Shown here: piece by piece, positions 12,352 through 24,900 of the stretch
Numbering within the stretch: position 1 is the stretch's first letter
How the letters are laid out: each line of letters starts with the position of its first letter
Assembly: GCA_013396655.1 (NCBI GenBank)
Contig: WBMV01000128.1
Coordinates: 1,116,001-1,180,000 of the forward strand
DNA length: 64,000 nt
Reading direction: 5' to 3'
Origin: Campylorhamphus procurvoides
Taxonomy: Eukaryota > Chordata > Aves > Passeriformes > Dendrocolaptidae
Position numbers and translations under genes: made by a program
Notes under the pieces: model-generated
Told to the model about the DNA's origin: nothing
The model's database searches: none
The model's input: the letters and a program-made list of their open reading frames with translations, nothing else

Positions 12352-15300
12352 CTTGTCTAACTGGCTCTTAAAACATTTTTCATAATGAAGTACCGAATTA
12401 AATTATTCTGATCAGTTCCCCAAATTTTCCAGAAAAAATGCATAATGCACAGGTTTGCATTATAATTTTCTTAGGTATTTCATTTAGGCCATTTTTGGGC
12501 ATTTTTGCATTCATTGGGACAAAGACAAAGAAGCAAGATTGGCTATGTAGGGATGCTGTCTGGGGAAACTGTTTCCAAAGAGTTCCCTATATCAGTCTCT
12601 GCCTAAGTAATATAACTAAATTCTCCTTGAAGAAGAAGTCTTCCAAATCCATGGAAGCGATCTAACCACTACACCGCAAAATCACTTACCCCTACTCCCT
12701 AGCTCATTGAATCTTTAAATCTCTCATACAGTCCACCATATCTTCTGGGGCAGAGTTTGAACGTACTTATCCTATCCAGCAGCCTGTATGCTGGGTAACT
12801 TTCCCAGTGAGATTGTGCTGGTACTAGCAGAAAAAAGGACTGAAACAAGATGTCCTCTTGAAAAGGAGCTGAGGAGGAGGCGAGAGGAATCACCACCTAC
12901 TTCTCTGGTTCCCTTTTGAAAGAAAGGATTGATTCTTCTCTGTGTTTTTCTGTGAAGAAGAGGATTAAGTTCATACTTTCATGGCTGCAAATCATGTGTG
13001 GAGAGAAATGCATGAAGAGAAACTCATAGTTAAGCACTTAAGCCTCTGAGAGGGTGAGGATTTAAAACATGAATAAGTCCTCAGGGCTTTGCTATTGCTA
13101 CCTCAGATGGCTCACTGCTTAGGGTTTGCATAACATTATGAATCATACATTCTTTGCCATTGTATAGGAAACTCATGACTCCAACTCAAGGCTACCGATT
13201 CTGCCATGAGCCTCCAAAGTACTATGTATTATCAAAGTCCTTGTTTGACCAAAACTTAAATGTCTGTAACTTATCGAAAACTTAATTATATCTTTTATAC
13301 ATATAACCCTGTATGCTTCTGATCATTCAGTCACAATACATTTCAGCATCTGGAACAGACCAGGATATACATGCAGGTATATATACATATCAGCACTGTC
13401 AGGCAACATACTGATATACGCCTTGTGTGATCCCACTGATGTAGCAAGGGCAGGAGAAAGGAGCAGGGCTGCCAGATACGTAGAAATGGCTGGAAGCCGT
13501 AGGTCCTGGAAGAACAGCCCATTGTACATGGTCTGGATTTCAGAAGGAGTGGAGGGAAGAGGAAGGTTTCAAGATTTCTGACATCCTTATGCTGCCACTT
13601 GCAATATGATTCAGAGGTCTTCTCTCCCTAGTCAGATGTGCCATGAGCTCCATAGTCAGCAGGACAGAGCGAGGTGTTAACTCTTCTCCTTCCACTGCCC
13701 CTCAAAACCTCAGAGAAGCTTCATCCCAAAACCCTGACAGTACCTGTCAGCTGGGGTGATTTCCTCACACACTGAGGAAGTCAGTCACACGGTGAGCTGG
13801 ACACTGGTCCTGAACTGATTGTGATAAAACCACCTAGCTCTAAACTTTGACAATCTATGCTAATAAAGTTATTCAGTGATCATGACCATCTTCTGTTAAC
13901 TTTTGTTCACATTTCACTCGAGAAAAAGGCAATTCTAGCTCCTTAAGCAGGCATTCGAAGTGAAACTCAGAACTGTGACCCGGAAAGATCATATAAATGG
14001 GATTTTTCTCTGTCATGTCTTTATGCTTTTGATTATTCTTGACATTGTATAATGTTAAGTTATAAATAGAAAGCATTTTGAAAATGTCATAATATCCTGA
14101 GTCTAATAAGAGAATGCTAGAACTGGAAAATATGCTTAAGAAATCAAGATTACATAGCAAACTCAAGATGAAGAATTAAACTGGGCTTTGCTGCAATGGG
14201 ACTTAACTATTACAAAAAAAGTGAACTGTGAGCTCAAGCTGGAAGCTTCAATTGAAAAGTAAACATTCCTTACTGAAAGCAAGATGCCGCATTAATAACA
14301 GCAACCACAAAAGCTGAAGACTTGTGGCATTACTGAATAGAGCAGTGATGCTTTTTCACCCTTTCAAGTGGATCTAATTCAGATGATGTCCCCCAGCTAA
14401 CCAAATGTTCAAAGTACTTGTACTTGATCCTCCAGCAGAGCATGAATTTGGTTTGGAATATTCTAGCTGAATTGATTTCTTTTTCTCATGCTTTATCTCA
14501 TATAAATATTATTTTCATCTATTTTCAGGTTTTCTGTGTCTTAGCTCTGCACTGGTAAAAGGGTTGGTACCGCTGAATACATGACAAGCTTCCCTAATTC
14601 TCATAAATTAAATAAGAATATTTACTGAAAATCAGAATGAATTCTTTCTTTTCTTCTTGGACATAAAAAAGGAACAATTTCTGTTTTAATTTGTACAGAA
14701 AACTTTGCTAACTATATTAACAAACACAAATTCACCTCTGACTGTGTGGAGCAGAATTTAGCCCCTAGAGTGTCCCTGAAATTATTTCATTGTCTCAGCA
14801 CCACTCACCACTCTGCATCACCCCTGCAGGAGTCACTGGAGGCAGCAACCACTGACCCCTCTGGAGGCTGAGGATGGCCAAGAGAAGTCACAAACATTGC
14901 TAGAATGGTTTTTGACTAGTAATGAAGCATAACTGAAGTTATAATAATAAAACCATGGCAATAAGATTATATCCACTGATGTAACTCTGGTGAAAATTTC
15001 AATGAGTGATCTGCAAGACCAATAAAAATTAAACCCTTAACATAGTAAATAAAATGGTTTGGAAGTATTTCAGAAATGAATATATGAAGCAGAAAAAAAT
15101 ACATATAACTATGCCAATTTTTGTGGACCTTTGCCCAAACTGACATTTTTTCCATTACACCATCCCATTCAAATACTCACTGGTTTAGACAAATAAGGTA
15201 ACCAATGAAAACCCATTAAAAATACCTCTTTTCACTCTAGAGCCTTAGCTTCTTATTTAACAATGAAGTGAAGCTAAGACTTTGGTAATTAAAAGTGACT

Positions 15301-18300
15301 GGTCAGAAAGGGAAACACTAACAAACAGTAACTAGGATCAACGTAATGTGACAGACAAAGCTGCAGAAGGGCAAGCTCTGCCACACTGCCACTGCCTCGT
15401 TATGGAATTCACCTCCACAGTTATAAGCAAGACAATGGGAGTCTTGAAAACTCTACAGCTAAGAACACACTTGCAGGGGTTTTTTTACCTGACCCAATAA
15501 TTGCATGATGGGGGACAGAACACTCATTGATGTTTAAGAGTGACCTGTCCACTTTAAAGCTGTCTTCTAAGATATGCCGTTTTTCTTCCAAATGCGGCTG
15601 ATCTGTCCCACATGCACAGAAATTCCACTAAATTCTGCTCTGCCACTTGGTGTAAAAATGAAAATTGACCCTCACTTCGATCAAGAAAATGACAATCAAT
15701 ATTATTTTAATTCAAGTCTTATACATAGAATGAAACATTTTATTTGTCTCAATGAATAGAAAATTTGAACTGAGACTAAACTCAGTGCTTTCTGAGTTTC
15801 TGAAAAAGATGCTGGCAATTCCTTTTCACTTTTAAGCTGTGAATTACGGACCATCTAATTGCCTGGCAGCAACTGAAGGTCTTAAATTATAAACAGTGAA
15901 TTATCTTCTTGCTTTTGTTATATATATATATTAAAAAAGTAGATAGCTTTTGGAGATAATAAATAATATAATCAGTAAGAAGTCTATATAAATCAACATT
16001 CATATTTCTTTTTCTTTTTTTTTTCCTTTGTCAGCTTTTAAATTAACATTTCCTGGACTTGATTGCATTAATTCAATTTTAGAAAAGATTGTTGGATGTA
16101 CCTCCATACATATGTACAAAACATTTACATGAACACTAACTCTAGTCATCAGAAGTTATGGGAAAGTTGTGTGTACCTACCTACAGAGAAGGTGAATTCC
16201 CACAATGCTGAAATCCTTAAATGCATATAAAAAAGGTAATTTTACAAATTTTTTAGAAAAAAAATAAATGTCCTCTCATTATATGTATTTCTGCACCCAG
16301 TGACTTTCCTCTTTTGAGGAGTTTTAGCATCTGTAACAAGTAATATTTATAATGAGTGAAAAGTAGGTCTTGAGAAAATCAAGCTGACATTTAGAGAGCT
16401 ACATTTGGTGCAACTCAAATTTACTGCAGCTGCAGTATAAATAATGTGAGCACTGCCAAAGATGAGCTACTTCTGTCTGTATACACACTGAACAATTTAA
16501 ATTTCTCCACATTTAATTTCAAGTAAAGGATAGTTTTATGGCTGATCAGTGTAGAACACACAATCTCAAGCGTATCAAAGCCATGAAATCTGAAGGAACT
16601 TCCATTGCAGAGAGCCTAAGAACACACCAATTTCTTCAAAACTATTCCACAGCCTTCTCTACTGAATCCAGCCATAACATGAGAATGTGGTGTAATCCCT
16701 CCTTAATTACATTGAATATCATTTGCAGATAAAATTTGTAGAAAGTTAGAGGTTCGGTGCTCTCTACAACACTTTTAATAGTGCTGGATAGAGAGGGGTG
16801 GGGGAATACAGGAAAAGATGGGACTGGACTCTTAGAGCCAATTACTGATACAGAAAATATCTCTGTGCTAGCTTTTTCACCAGGTCCTACACAGCAAAGT
16901 GTCTGTACTGATCACAATAGAAAAGACAGGGCACGAGAGCTCACAGATGATCAGCTCCTCTGTGGGTTTGGAAGGGTTATGAGCACAGTGACCACGTCAG
17001 GAATGGCATGGGAGTCACATCACTCAGAGATGTGGTTTCATCCAGTTATTTTGGCTCAATGAGAAGTGGAGAGAAAGAAAATTATGCATTTAGGACTCAG
17101 ATGGGTCAAGCCAGTAGTGGAAGATTTTCACAGTTAGGGCACGCTGGATTTAAGGAGGGATCTCATCTCAAATTTTCCTTTGAACTCATTTTACTATCAG
17201 AGTCAATTTTTATAAAAAGTTTGTGGACCATAGACTTTAAGACAATATTTATTCTATTACAATTTAGGCTATAAGGGAAACAACAGTGTGCTGATTCTTT
17301 AAAAAAATGCCATTGTGTACCTGCATTATTCACATTTCAGTGTTGTCTCATAAACAGCAAGAACTGTGGTAAACTGGTGGAAATGAAAGCAAAGAACTCT
17401 GCAAAAAACCTTTTTTTTATCCTTTATGATTTATTAAGATGTGGTTTCTCATCACAAAAATCAAGTTCCTATTTCCAAGCTTTAAAATTATATAATTCAG
17501 ATGGTATTTTCAGCTGTCTTTGTCCCTTTTCCCTTTTTTTTTAATTTTGGGCAATTCCTAAACTCTTAGAGTTGCCTTATCATTTTAATCATATATGAAT
17601 AACATCCAGATTACTATAATGTTTTGGGGTTCATTGTGAATTATTCTGAATATTTAAAGAAATACTGGGTATGCTTGAAATTGTTCCAGGATTAAAAAAA
17701 AATAAATTAATGCATGTGTTAAAGTTTAATAGCATTTTTCCTGAAATCTGTAATTTTTAATTAACTCCCTTTGAAATCTTTGAATCATCTCATGAAGGAA
17801 TAGAAAGGCTATGTTAGATTTAGGAGACTAACCATGCAATCAAAGAACAATTTAATCCATATTCAGTGTGATCTCTACAGAAACAGAGTCAGACTTTAAA
17901 GTATTCATTGCAACCATTTTATGAACATTTTTATTTTTCAAGATAAATGACTCACTCGCCCAGCAACACCATTGGTTTTGCAGGAATATCACCATCTAAA
18001 ACCAAGCCACTCCAAACCTTGTAAATTTATAGTTGAAGCTACAATTAAGCATAATATCTGATAGATTTAGAGAAAAATATGAAGTTATATTACACAAATG
18101 CCCTTAACCTTGTCCTGCAGAGATGATATTTAATAACTACATTTAAATAACTTATCCTATTAGGATCAATTGTATTTTTAAAAAATGTGTTTCTTCTCTT
18201 CAGCATCCTACAGAGAAGAGATAAAGCTGCTAAAGTATTGTACCTATACATTCCTTCTGCTGGCTCAGAACAGCAGCTGCACATACCTGTGGGCATAATT

Positions 18301-19171
18301 TTGCAGGTAGGACATTAACCAATATACCTGTCAGTCAGGAAGACATATAAATGACTTAAGTTGCATCTGTAATTGAATATGCCTACAAAGTGAGGGCCAA
18401 AAAAACCCACAGACATCAATTTAAAAATCTATTCCTTCTGGCAGGTCTGTCATGACTCTGATCTGTCGTGTCATGTGACAATACTGTCACTAGGACAATT
18501 GTTCTGAATTTGAAAGGGCTATTCTTAGACTGACACCATTGGGGAACTCAGAATCAGGCCCAGAGATGCTCAGATCACCAGATGGATTCCATAAGTGTGA
18601 TGGCTTGCCCTATCACAATCCCAACTGCATTTTTTGCACCCAATAGCAGTGTCCTTGGAAAATGAGCTTCACTTTTCATGCCAGGTTTTTGAAGAGCCAC
18701 AATGCAGACGACATCAAGGCGTGGCTGAGCTCCCATGGCCTGTCCCCGTTTTATGATTTCTCACAGTGAAGCCAAGGCATGGACCAGCATGAAGGGGAAA
18801 TGTAATGCAACTGCCCGGTTCTCAGCCCTGTCTGAACTGGGAAGAGGAGGGTACCATAGTCAACATAAACTTTTTGGCACAAATGAAAATTCTACACCTG
18901 TCTGAACTCGCACAGGAACGTTCCCTGCTGGAAATTAGCTGAGGATAGTTACATGCCCATAGTGCAGGAAGCAGAACATCACCTCTTCCACCTGGAAATG
19001 AGGAGTAATCCAGCATCTGAACAGGGTCTTTGGCTTCGGGGCTGATCCATCTGCATTGGTCCATCAGATTTACTCCTCTTCTGAGAGGGCTGCAGATCCC
19101 AACATCAGTCTTGTTCAGAAGAACACAGAATGAAATATGGGCAATGGAAAGTCATATTTTGTGTGCTTTGC
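12352..19171. other. Unique noncoding sequence, no gene recognised
   Basis: AT-rich unique DNA. Visible structures are an inverted repeat with 9-bp arms at 15244-15252/15270-15278, a short TA run near 15919-15931, a polypyrimidine tract ending in CAG at about 16005-16034 that resembles a splice acceptor but has no clear exon after it, and A/T runs near 17415 and 17535. No coding region or transposon was recognised. Confidence 0.5.
15244..15278. repeat. Inverted repeat, 9-bp perfect arms, 17-nt loop
   Basis: CTTAGCTTC (15244-15252) is the exact reverse complement of GAAGCTAAG (15270-15278). The predicted stem is too short for a typical microRNA precursor and may be chance. Confidence 0.6.
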
Positions 19172-19202
19172 TTTTTTGTTTGTTTGTTTGTTTGTTTTTT
19201 TT
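19172..19202. repeat. (GTTT)n microsatellite
   Basis: Four to five GTTT units flanked by T runs. It lies 46 bp before a minus-strand CR1 tail. It resembles the reverse complement of the (AAAC)n tract at 3.34 kb, but the two are independent simple repeats. Confidence 0.85.
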
Positions 19203-19247
19203 ATAGGACAATTATCCTCTTATTTTGTTTCTGCACATTTGAAAAAA

Positions 19248-19286
19248 TACAGAATCATAGAATAGTTTGGGTTGGAAGGTCCTGAT
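19248..19286 (-). mobile_element. CR1 LINE 3' tail, about 40 bp
   Basis: Reads CAGAATCATAGAATAG and then TTTGGGTTGGAAGG on the plus strand. This is the reverse complement of the avian CR1 3' terminus and its tail repeat. Similarity stops abruptly after GGAAGGTCC. It is either a very short 5'-truncated insertion or the remnant of one partly deleted later. Confidence 0.8.
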
Positions 19287-20111
19287 TTGAATTGCCTACA
19301 GTTCTGTCACATCTTGAAACAATGCATTCACCTTCTACAGCTTGAGCCAAAGGGAGGAAAAAAAAATGGCAAATACTATCTGGTGCTCATTCTATCTAAG
19401 ATAGAGACTGCCAGATGTATAGATGACTGAAGCAAAGGCTCCTGAGTTGCTCTGCCTTTCTGGCCTTGGAAAATGTCAAACCAGCTGATTTTTTGCTGCA
19501 TTATGCTAAGTAACATAATTAAAGTAGCCCTTTTCTGTCATACTGTAAATGTGCTAGTATCTTCTCTGTTAGTCAGCATGAGATATGTCTATCTTTGAGG
19601 TGCATGAAGTACTATAAGCCATATTTTAAATGTGGGATAGTCTTTAATTTTGGGGGTAGAAAACTACTTGCTTAAGGTAGAAAATTACACCTGCATCAAA
19701 GTCACAGCTGCTAGTTGACTTCCCTCTGCACATTGGCTACACATAGCTAGGGCAGTAGAGGAACTTCTATGCTCCTGACACCAGCAATACACTGTCCAAA
19801 TAAGAACATCTTCTAATGCAGCACAGTTAGGCACATGTCAGCTCATCTTCTACATCCTTATCAGTCATTCCTAAACAACTTTCTTATCATAACTACTTCA
19901 TACCAGTTCTGGTTGCTGCAACATTATGGCCCACAGGCAAACAACTTAAATATTTTAGCTCAAAATTTCATGCATTTCTAATTTATTGTCTCACTTTAAA
20001 TCTCCATTAAAATGAAAACAGAAGAGGGGAAAAAAAAAAGCCCTTTGCATGCTTATTCACTAAGCAGCTTTCTTAGGTTCTTAGAGGTCTAATTATGATA
20101 TGAAAACATGA
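19287..20111. other. Unique noncoding sequence
   Basis: No gene or repeat recognised apart from short A-rich runs. Confidence 0.5.
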
Positions 20112-20270
20112 CTTCCAACTTTGCAGATGATACTAAATTGGAAGAGAATAAAAACAAATGAGGAATAATTAGGTAGTGCAGCCAGATATAAAAGAATTTA
20201 TATCATTTTATATTTCAGGAATAATGGATGGCAAATACAGGGCTGTGCAAATAAATTGAGAATAATTAGC
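20112..20270 (+). mobile_element. Ancient CR1/L3-like LINE fragment (tentative)
   Basis: The opening CTTTGCAGATGATACTAAATTGG fits the reverse-transcriptase region around the catalytic ADD motif of CR1/L3 LINEs: AACTTTGCAGATGATACTAA reads as N-F-A-D-D-T. The following ~140 bp fit only loosely. This would be an old, decayed fragment without coding capacity. The right boundary is uncertain. Confidence 0.5.
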
Positions 20271-21589
20271 CTCACAGTGTGGCATAAAAAGTGGGGCTCT
20301 TTTTAGAATGATGAGAGGCTACAGCACGCTGAGTGAAATAAAGTCTGAACTTAGAACACAACATTTTTATCTAAGGTTCCCTTACTTATCTGACTTGCTA
20401 GTGGTCTCAGTGGTACGGCCCTAGAAATAAGTACTCAGTGTCAGCAAAATCACCACCTGGCCTCTGGGAAAGGGAAGGCTACATGGTATAGTCTAAGAAG
20501 AACAATTTTTTCTGCAGTTATTACCCAGGGCTGCATTGCCCAAATATTGGACCACAGGCTGTATTCAGTCTGCAGGACATCTCTGCTAAAACCAGTGTCT
20601 TTCTTCAGGGGCAAAAAGGAGTGATGAGAATATATCAAGGAACCATTTTGTTTGCTTTGCTTGAGTGCTCCTGCAGAAGAGTCACCTGACTTTGCAGCAG
20701 AGATGGACTGCTTGTTTGGAAAGAGCTCTAGGCTCCTCAGGAACAGTCATTTTTTATACCCTTACATTATATTGTGTTCCTTTATGTATTCAGCCTGAAT
20801 TTAAAAAGAGGCTTCCAACAGTTGAGCTGGGAGGTTCCAAGAGAGCTGTCAGTAGGAACAATGGTGGCAAGATACCTTGCTGGTTTTAAAATATTGCTTC
20901 ATGAACCATGAGAGATTAAATGCTGAGATAGCAAGGATGGCAAGGGACATCACCCTAAGAGATCACCATGGTTTCCTGTGCTGCTGTGATCTGCTTTCTG
21001 CTCTATATACTGCTGCCTGCTTCTCTGCTCTTGACTGAAGCACAACCTGTCAAAAATGCACTCCCTCTTCTGCATATATCAGCACATTAATTTTCAGCTA
21101 TGTGATATTGGAGGTTCTTCTGTACCAACATAAGAAAAAATAGCCTGGTTTTTGGTGGTGGTGGTGGTGTTTTTTGGTTTTTTCCCTTGAGATGCAGATT
21201 TGTTCAGGAAACTGATTTTTCACTTTATTAAGAGTTGTCTGTTCATTTGGAATGTAGGGGAAGAAAGAAAATGGACAAATGCATGAGGGAATTAAGCTTA
21301 CTGCTGGTGAGTCAGTACTGCAAGGGATTACCAACTACAGAATATTTTCACTGAAAACAGAATTAAATAGATCTCTCTAGAATAATGAGGTCTAAAATCC
21401 ATCATTAGTCCATGGAATTTGAAAAGTATTAAGTTGATCTGTTTGCCCATCTAGAGATTTCTTTATGGAGGTGAAGATTTATGTGCACAGGTCTTCTTAT
21501 GGTAAACTCTTAGCTTGTTTAACAATAGCAAAACAGTGACAAAATCTTCCTTCTAAGGCATTTCTTTCTAGGCATGTTTTCCATGGAAT
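20271..21589. other. Unique noncoding sequence with a (GGT)n run
   Basis: Contains a short (GGT)n microsatellite at 21154-21169 followed by a T run. No gene recognised. Confidence 0.5.
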
Positions 21590-21900
21590 ATGTCTGAATT
21601 ATTAGCCATCTTTCAAAGTATGCAAATTAAAGGATTTTCGAATCTTCCAAATGCAATGAAATGCATTTCAGCACTTCAGCATTGAACGCCTGTGTAATTT
21701 ATGGCAGAGTGCACACAATTTTTGTGTATGGCTATACCCAACACGGGTGGCTCATTTCACATTTGAAATTCAGTTCTGCCAGCTGTCTAATTGATTCGTT
21801 TTCATAAACACTCTAAAATTTATAATAAGAACAATGCTTTGCTGTAAGAGATTGTTTTGGGACTATACCAAAATTAACTATGAATATTTACTTTCAACAA
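21590..21900. other. Possible conserved regulatory element (motif content only)
   Basis: Contains a perfect POU octamer ATGCAAAT (21620-21627) running into TAAAG, homeodomain-like CTAATTGATT near 21787, and no recognisable repeat. This mix is common in developmental enhancers, but it is also expected by chance in AT-rich DNA. Confidence 0.2.
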
Positions 21901-24900
21901 AAGCCAGTGGGACCAACAGCAAATAATGAAAACATAGTAATTCATAATTTCTTTTTATAATCCCTATTGTTACATGAGATTCAGCAAAATTTTAAATCCT
22001 TCAAACCATCCCCTTAAAATACCAGTTCTGTTATTAAATCTCAGTTTTCTGTTCTATGCCTCCTTGTCCTCCTCCTCCCTCCCAACAGCCATCCCTGTGT
22101 TCTGGTTCTGCCTCAGGATATGAGGCAGTGAACAAGCTTCCAACACGGGCTTTGATAGCTGTGTCCATTATCCTTCACCAGAGGAGCCGACTTAGGATGT
22201 TTTCAGGGAAGGTGGAACATAGTTTAATTCTAAAAAGAATGATAAATCATTCCACAAATGTTGAATACATATTCTGAAGACACAGCTGTTTTAAGAGAAA
22301 AGGATGTACATGCCTTTGGCACATGTTTACATTTCAAAATAGCAACAGGAAGCACAGGCTTAACATTAAATATGGAGGTGATTTGTTAGTCCACTGCACC
22401 TCTAGCATGGTCAAGCTTGGAGAGCAGCACTTAGACTGAAAATGGTGACAGTTCTACCAGCTAGTCTAGACTTTTGGGAGCATAACCCAGCCTTGTCATA
22501 TCATCCCTCTCCCCAGCTGCAATACAGCAGCTCTCCCTACCGCTTAATCATTCGTCTGTGGCACTGCCACTTGGCATTTGGGCAAGCAGGCAAGATGGAC
22601 CTCAAGAAGGTTTAGGATCAAATACATTAATTTATAAATAACATCAGTTTTAGATTACTATGATTTTAAATACATCAGAGGTAACTTTTAAAGTTGTGAC
22701 TACCACTGAGCTCTCTGTGTCCCAGAGTTCTTTAACACAGGGAACTAGCACACCTCCTCAAACCCATCAGCCTGCCATTCTTAGCTCTGTGCTATTGCCT
22801 TGAACTTCTTTAGCCCCAAATGGGGCAGGAACAGGCTGCAGAACCACATTGGCCCTCCAAAAGGGGTCTGCCTTAGCCACGAGGAGAGCCCACCACAGGA
22901 AATCTCCCTTCAAATCCATCAGCTCTGCATAAAAAGAGCCCTGACTTTGTCTCCCAGATCCTTAGGAAACCTGTCACCAGAAATCACAGCTACTGGAACT
23001 TGCTCCACACGCACACTAGGAAGCGAACACCCCCTGAACTGTGCCCCTGTGGCCACTGCTACCATTAAAGACTGAGACTGCAGCAGCAGCCAGAGGCCAA
23101 GAGTCCTGCACTTGGCACCAGGGACCGGCAGCCTTGGCCCGGCATCAGCTGCCTCTCTAGCAAAACCTGGCTGTGCCCTCCCCTGCACCTTGGCTGTGCT
23201 CTTGCCCTTCTTTTTCTGCAGAAGATATGCAAAGTTTGAGCTTTTTTTTGTTTGTTTGGTTTTTTTTTGCCTCCATTAGGCTTTCTTGGCTCAAGAATTC
23301 ATCCTGACATTTAATTCAAGTATAATTTTCCTAGTGGTAAATATTAGTCCTTAATTTATTTGTTGTTCTTGTCCTTGAGAAAAGCATCTATGTATAAACA
23401 AAAATAAATAATAATTAAAAAAAAAACATTAGAAAGGTAAAAACAGCCTGACTTGCTCTGCAGAATTTTCAGTCCCACAGGATTTGGCAAAAAATAGAAT
23501 CAAGTACTTACATCTTCAAAAAGCATTTGGCCAAACACTTCATCAAAGGTTAAAGTGCAGAAATAAGAAATAACTGAAAAGTTGGCTCACTGGGCTGCAA
23601 ACCGGCCAAGGAGAGGAAGTGAATTTGAAGAGGAAAACAATTTATAAGGGGTTGCAATAGAGATCAGCAGATCTCAATGGCATCAAAAGTTTCTGCTGTT
23701 TGTTCTTGATAGTGAATTCTGCCTAACGGTAAGGAAAGAACAATATAGTCAGAAACAGAAAAAAATGTAAAATATTCATGCAATGCAGTACTGATAAATA
23801 ACACATGTGAAAGATAAAAACAGTCAAGAAAGGGATCACTGCCTAATGGAAAATGGTTGCAGAGTTACAAGGAAAACAATTCTGTTAGAGAAAAAAAAAA
23901 TCTATACCAAATTCAACTAGAAGTGCAGCTCCAGTAAATAAGACAAGCTAAATTGCCTTAGAATTAGGCTCATTGTATATAAAATCAGTAAAATATAATC
24001 TAGATTAAACTGTATTCAATCCATCGGTAAAGAGTGAAAGCATATGAATAGGCACACATTTACAAAGTGCAAATTGTATCTAACCTGCAGTGTCCTATTG
24101 GACAGCATTACATTGTCTGTGGTTTGTCTCAAACCACATTTCCAGGTGTTTTCCACTCTTACTGGTTTTGTAGTCATCACAGGGTGCTCTGTTTGATCAG
24201 TATGAACTCCACTGTAGGTCTAGGAAAGACGGACAATTCGTGGCCACCACCTGTCCTGCATCACTAGAGATGATGTGTCAGTGCAGACTGTACGAGTAGA
24301 CAGGTAACCAGACACAACCGTTACCACCTTAAGTTTAAAAATAGGTTTTTCAAATTTTTCAAAGATTCTTCATTTTTGTCCTTCAAACCCTATTGCTATA
24401 CAATCCAGAGGTGTTAAAGCAGACAAACTCACACCTTCTTCTAACCAAAGGATTAGGCTGGCCTTCCAGATTTTACCTCTCTGGCAATAATCCAGTAAAG
24501 TCTGAAGTGAAGTATAATATTTCAAAGTACTTCCTCACTTCTTTAAGAAAGAAAAGAAAAATAAACAAAAGAAACCTTGTAATTTAAGTTTTTACATCGT
24601 CTATGCTTTGCATATGCCTTTCAAATACTCCCTTTGGGGCTGTTCCTCTAACTATACACTCTGCAATTTTATCATTCAAAGTTTCTGAGGAGTAAAATCA
24701 TGAATATATGTATAAATGTAATAGATGTCCTATATCCTTGCGCAGGATGCTGATTTTTGACTTGTTAGATCCCAACACTATTTAGAGGAATTTCTGCAGC
24801 TCTTTTTGTCTTGCTGAATTTCAAAAATTGGAGAAAAGCATGTTAAAGTACAGTCTCTTTCAGGTGTGCAGCTTTTCCACACTCTGATCTTGAACAAATT

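Noticed and set aside
16005..16034. Long polypyrimidine tract ending in CAG, resembling a splice acceptor
   Set aside because: No open frame with a usable donor follows within a reasonable distance, and T-rich tracts are common here.
22790..23220. GC-richer patch considered as a CpG island or promoter
   Set aside because: Only a handful of CpGs in over 400 bp, no TATA or other promoter signal, and no gene beside it.
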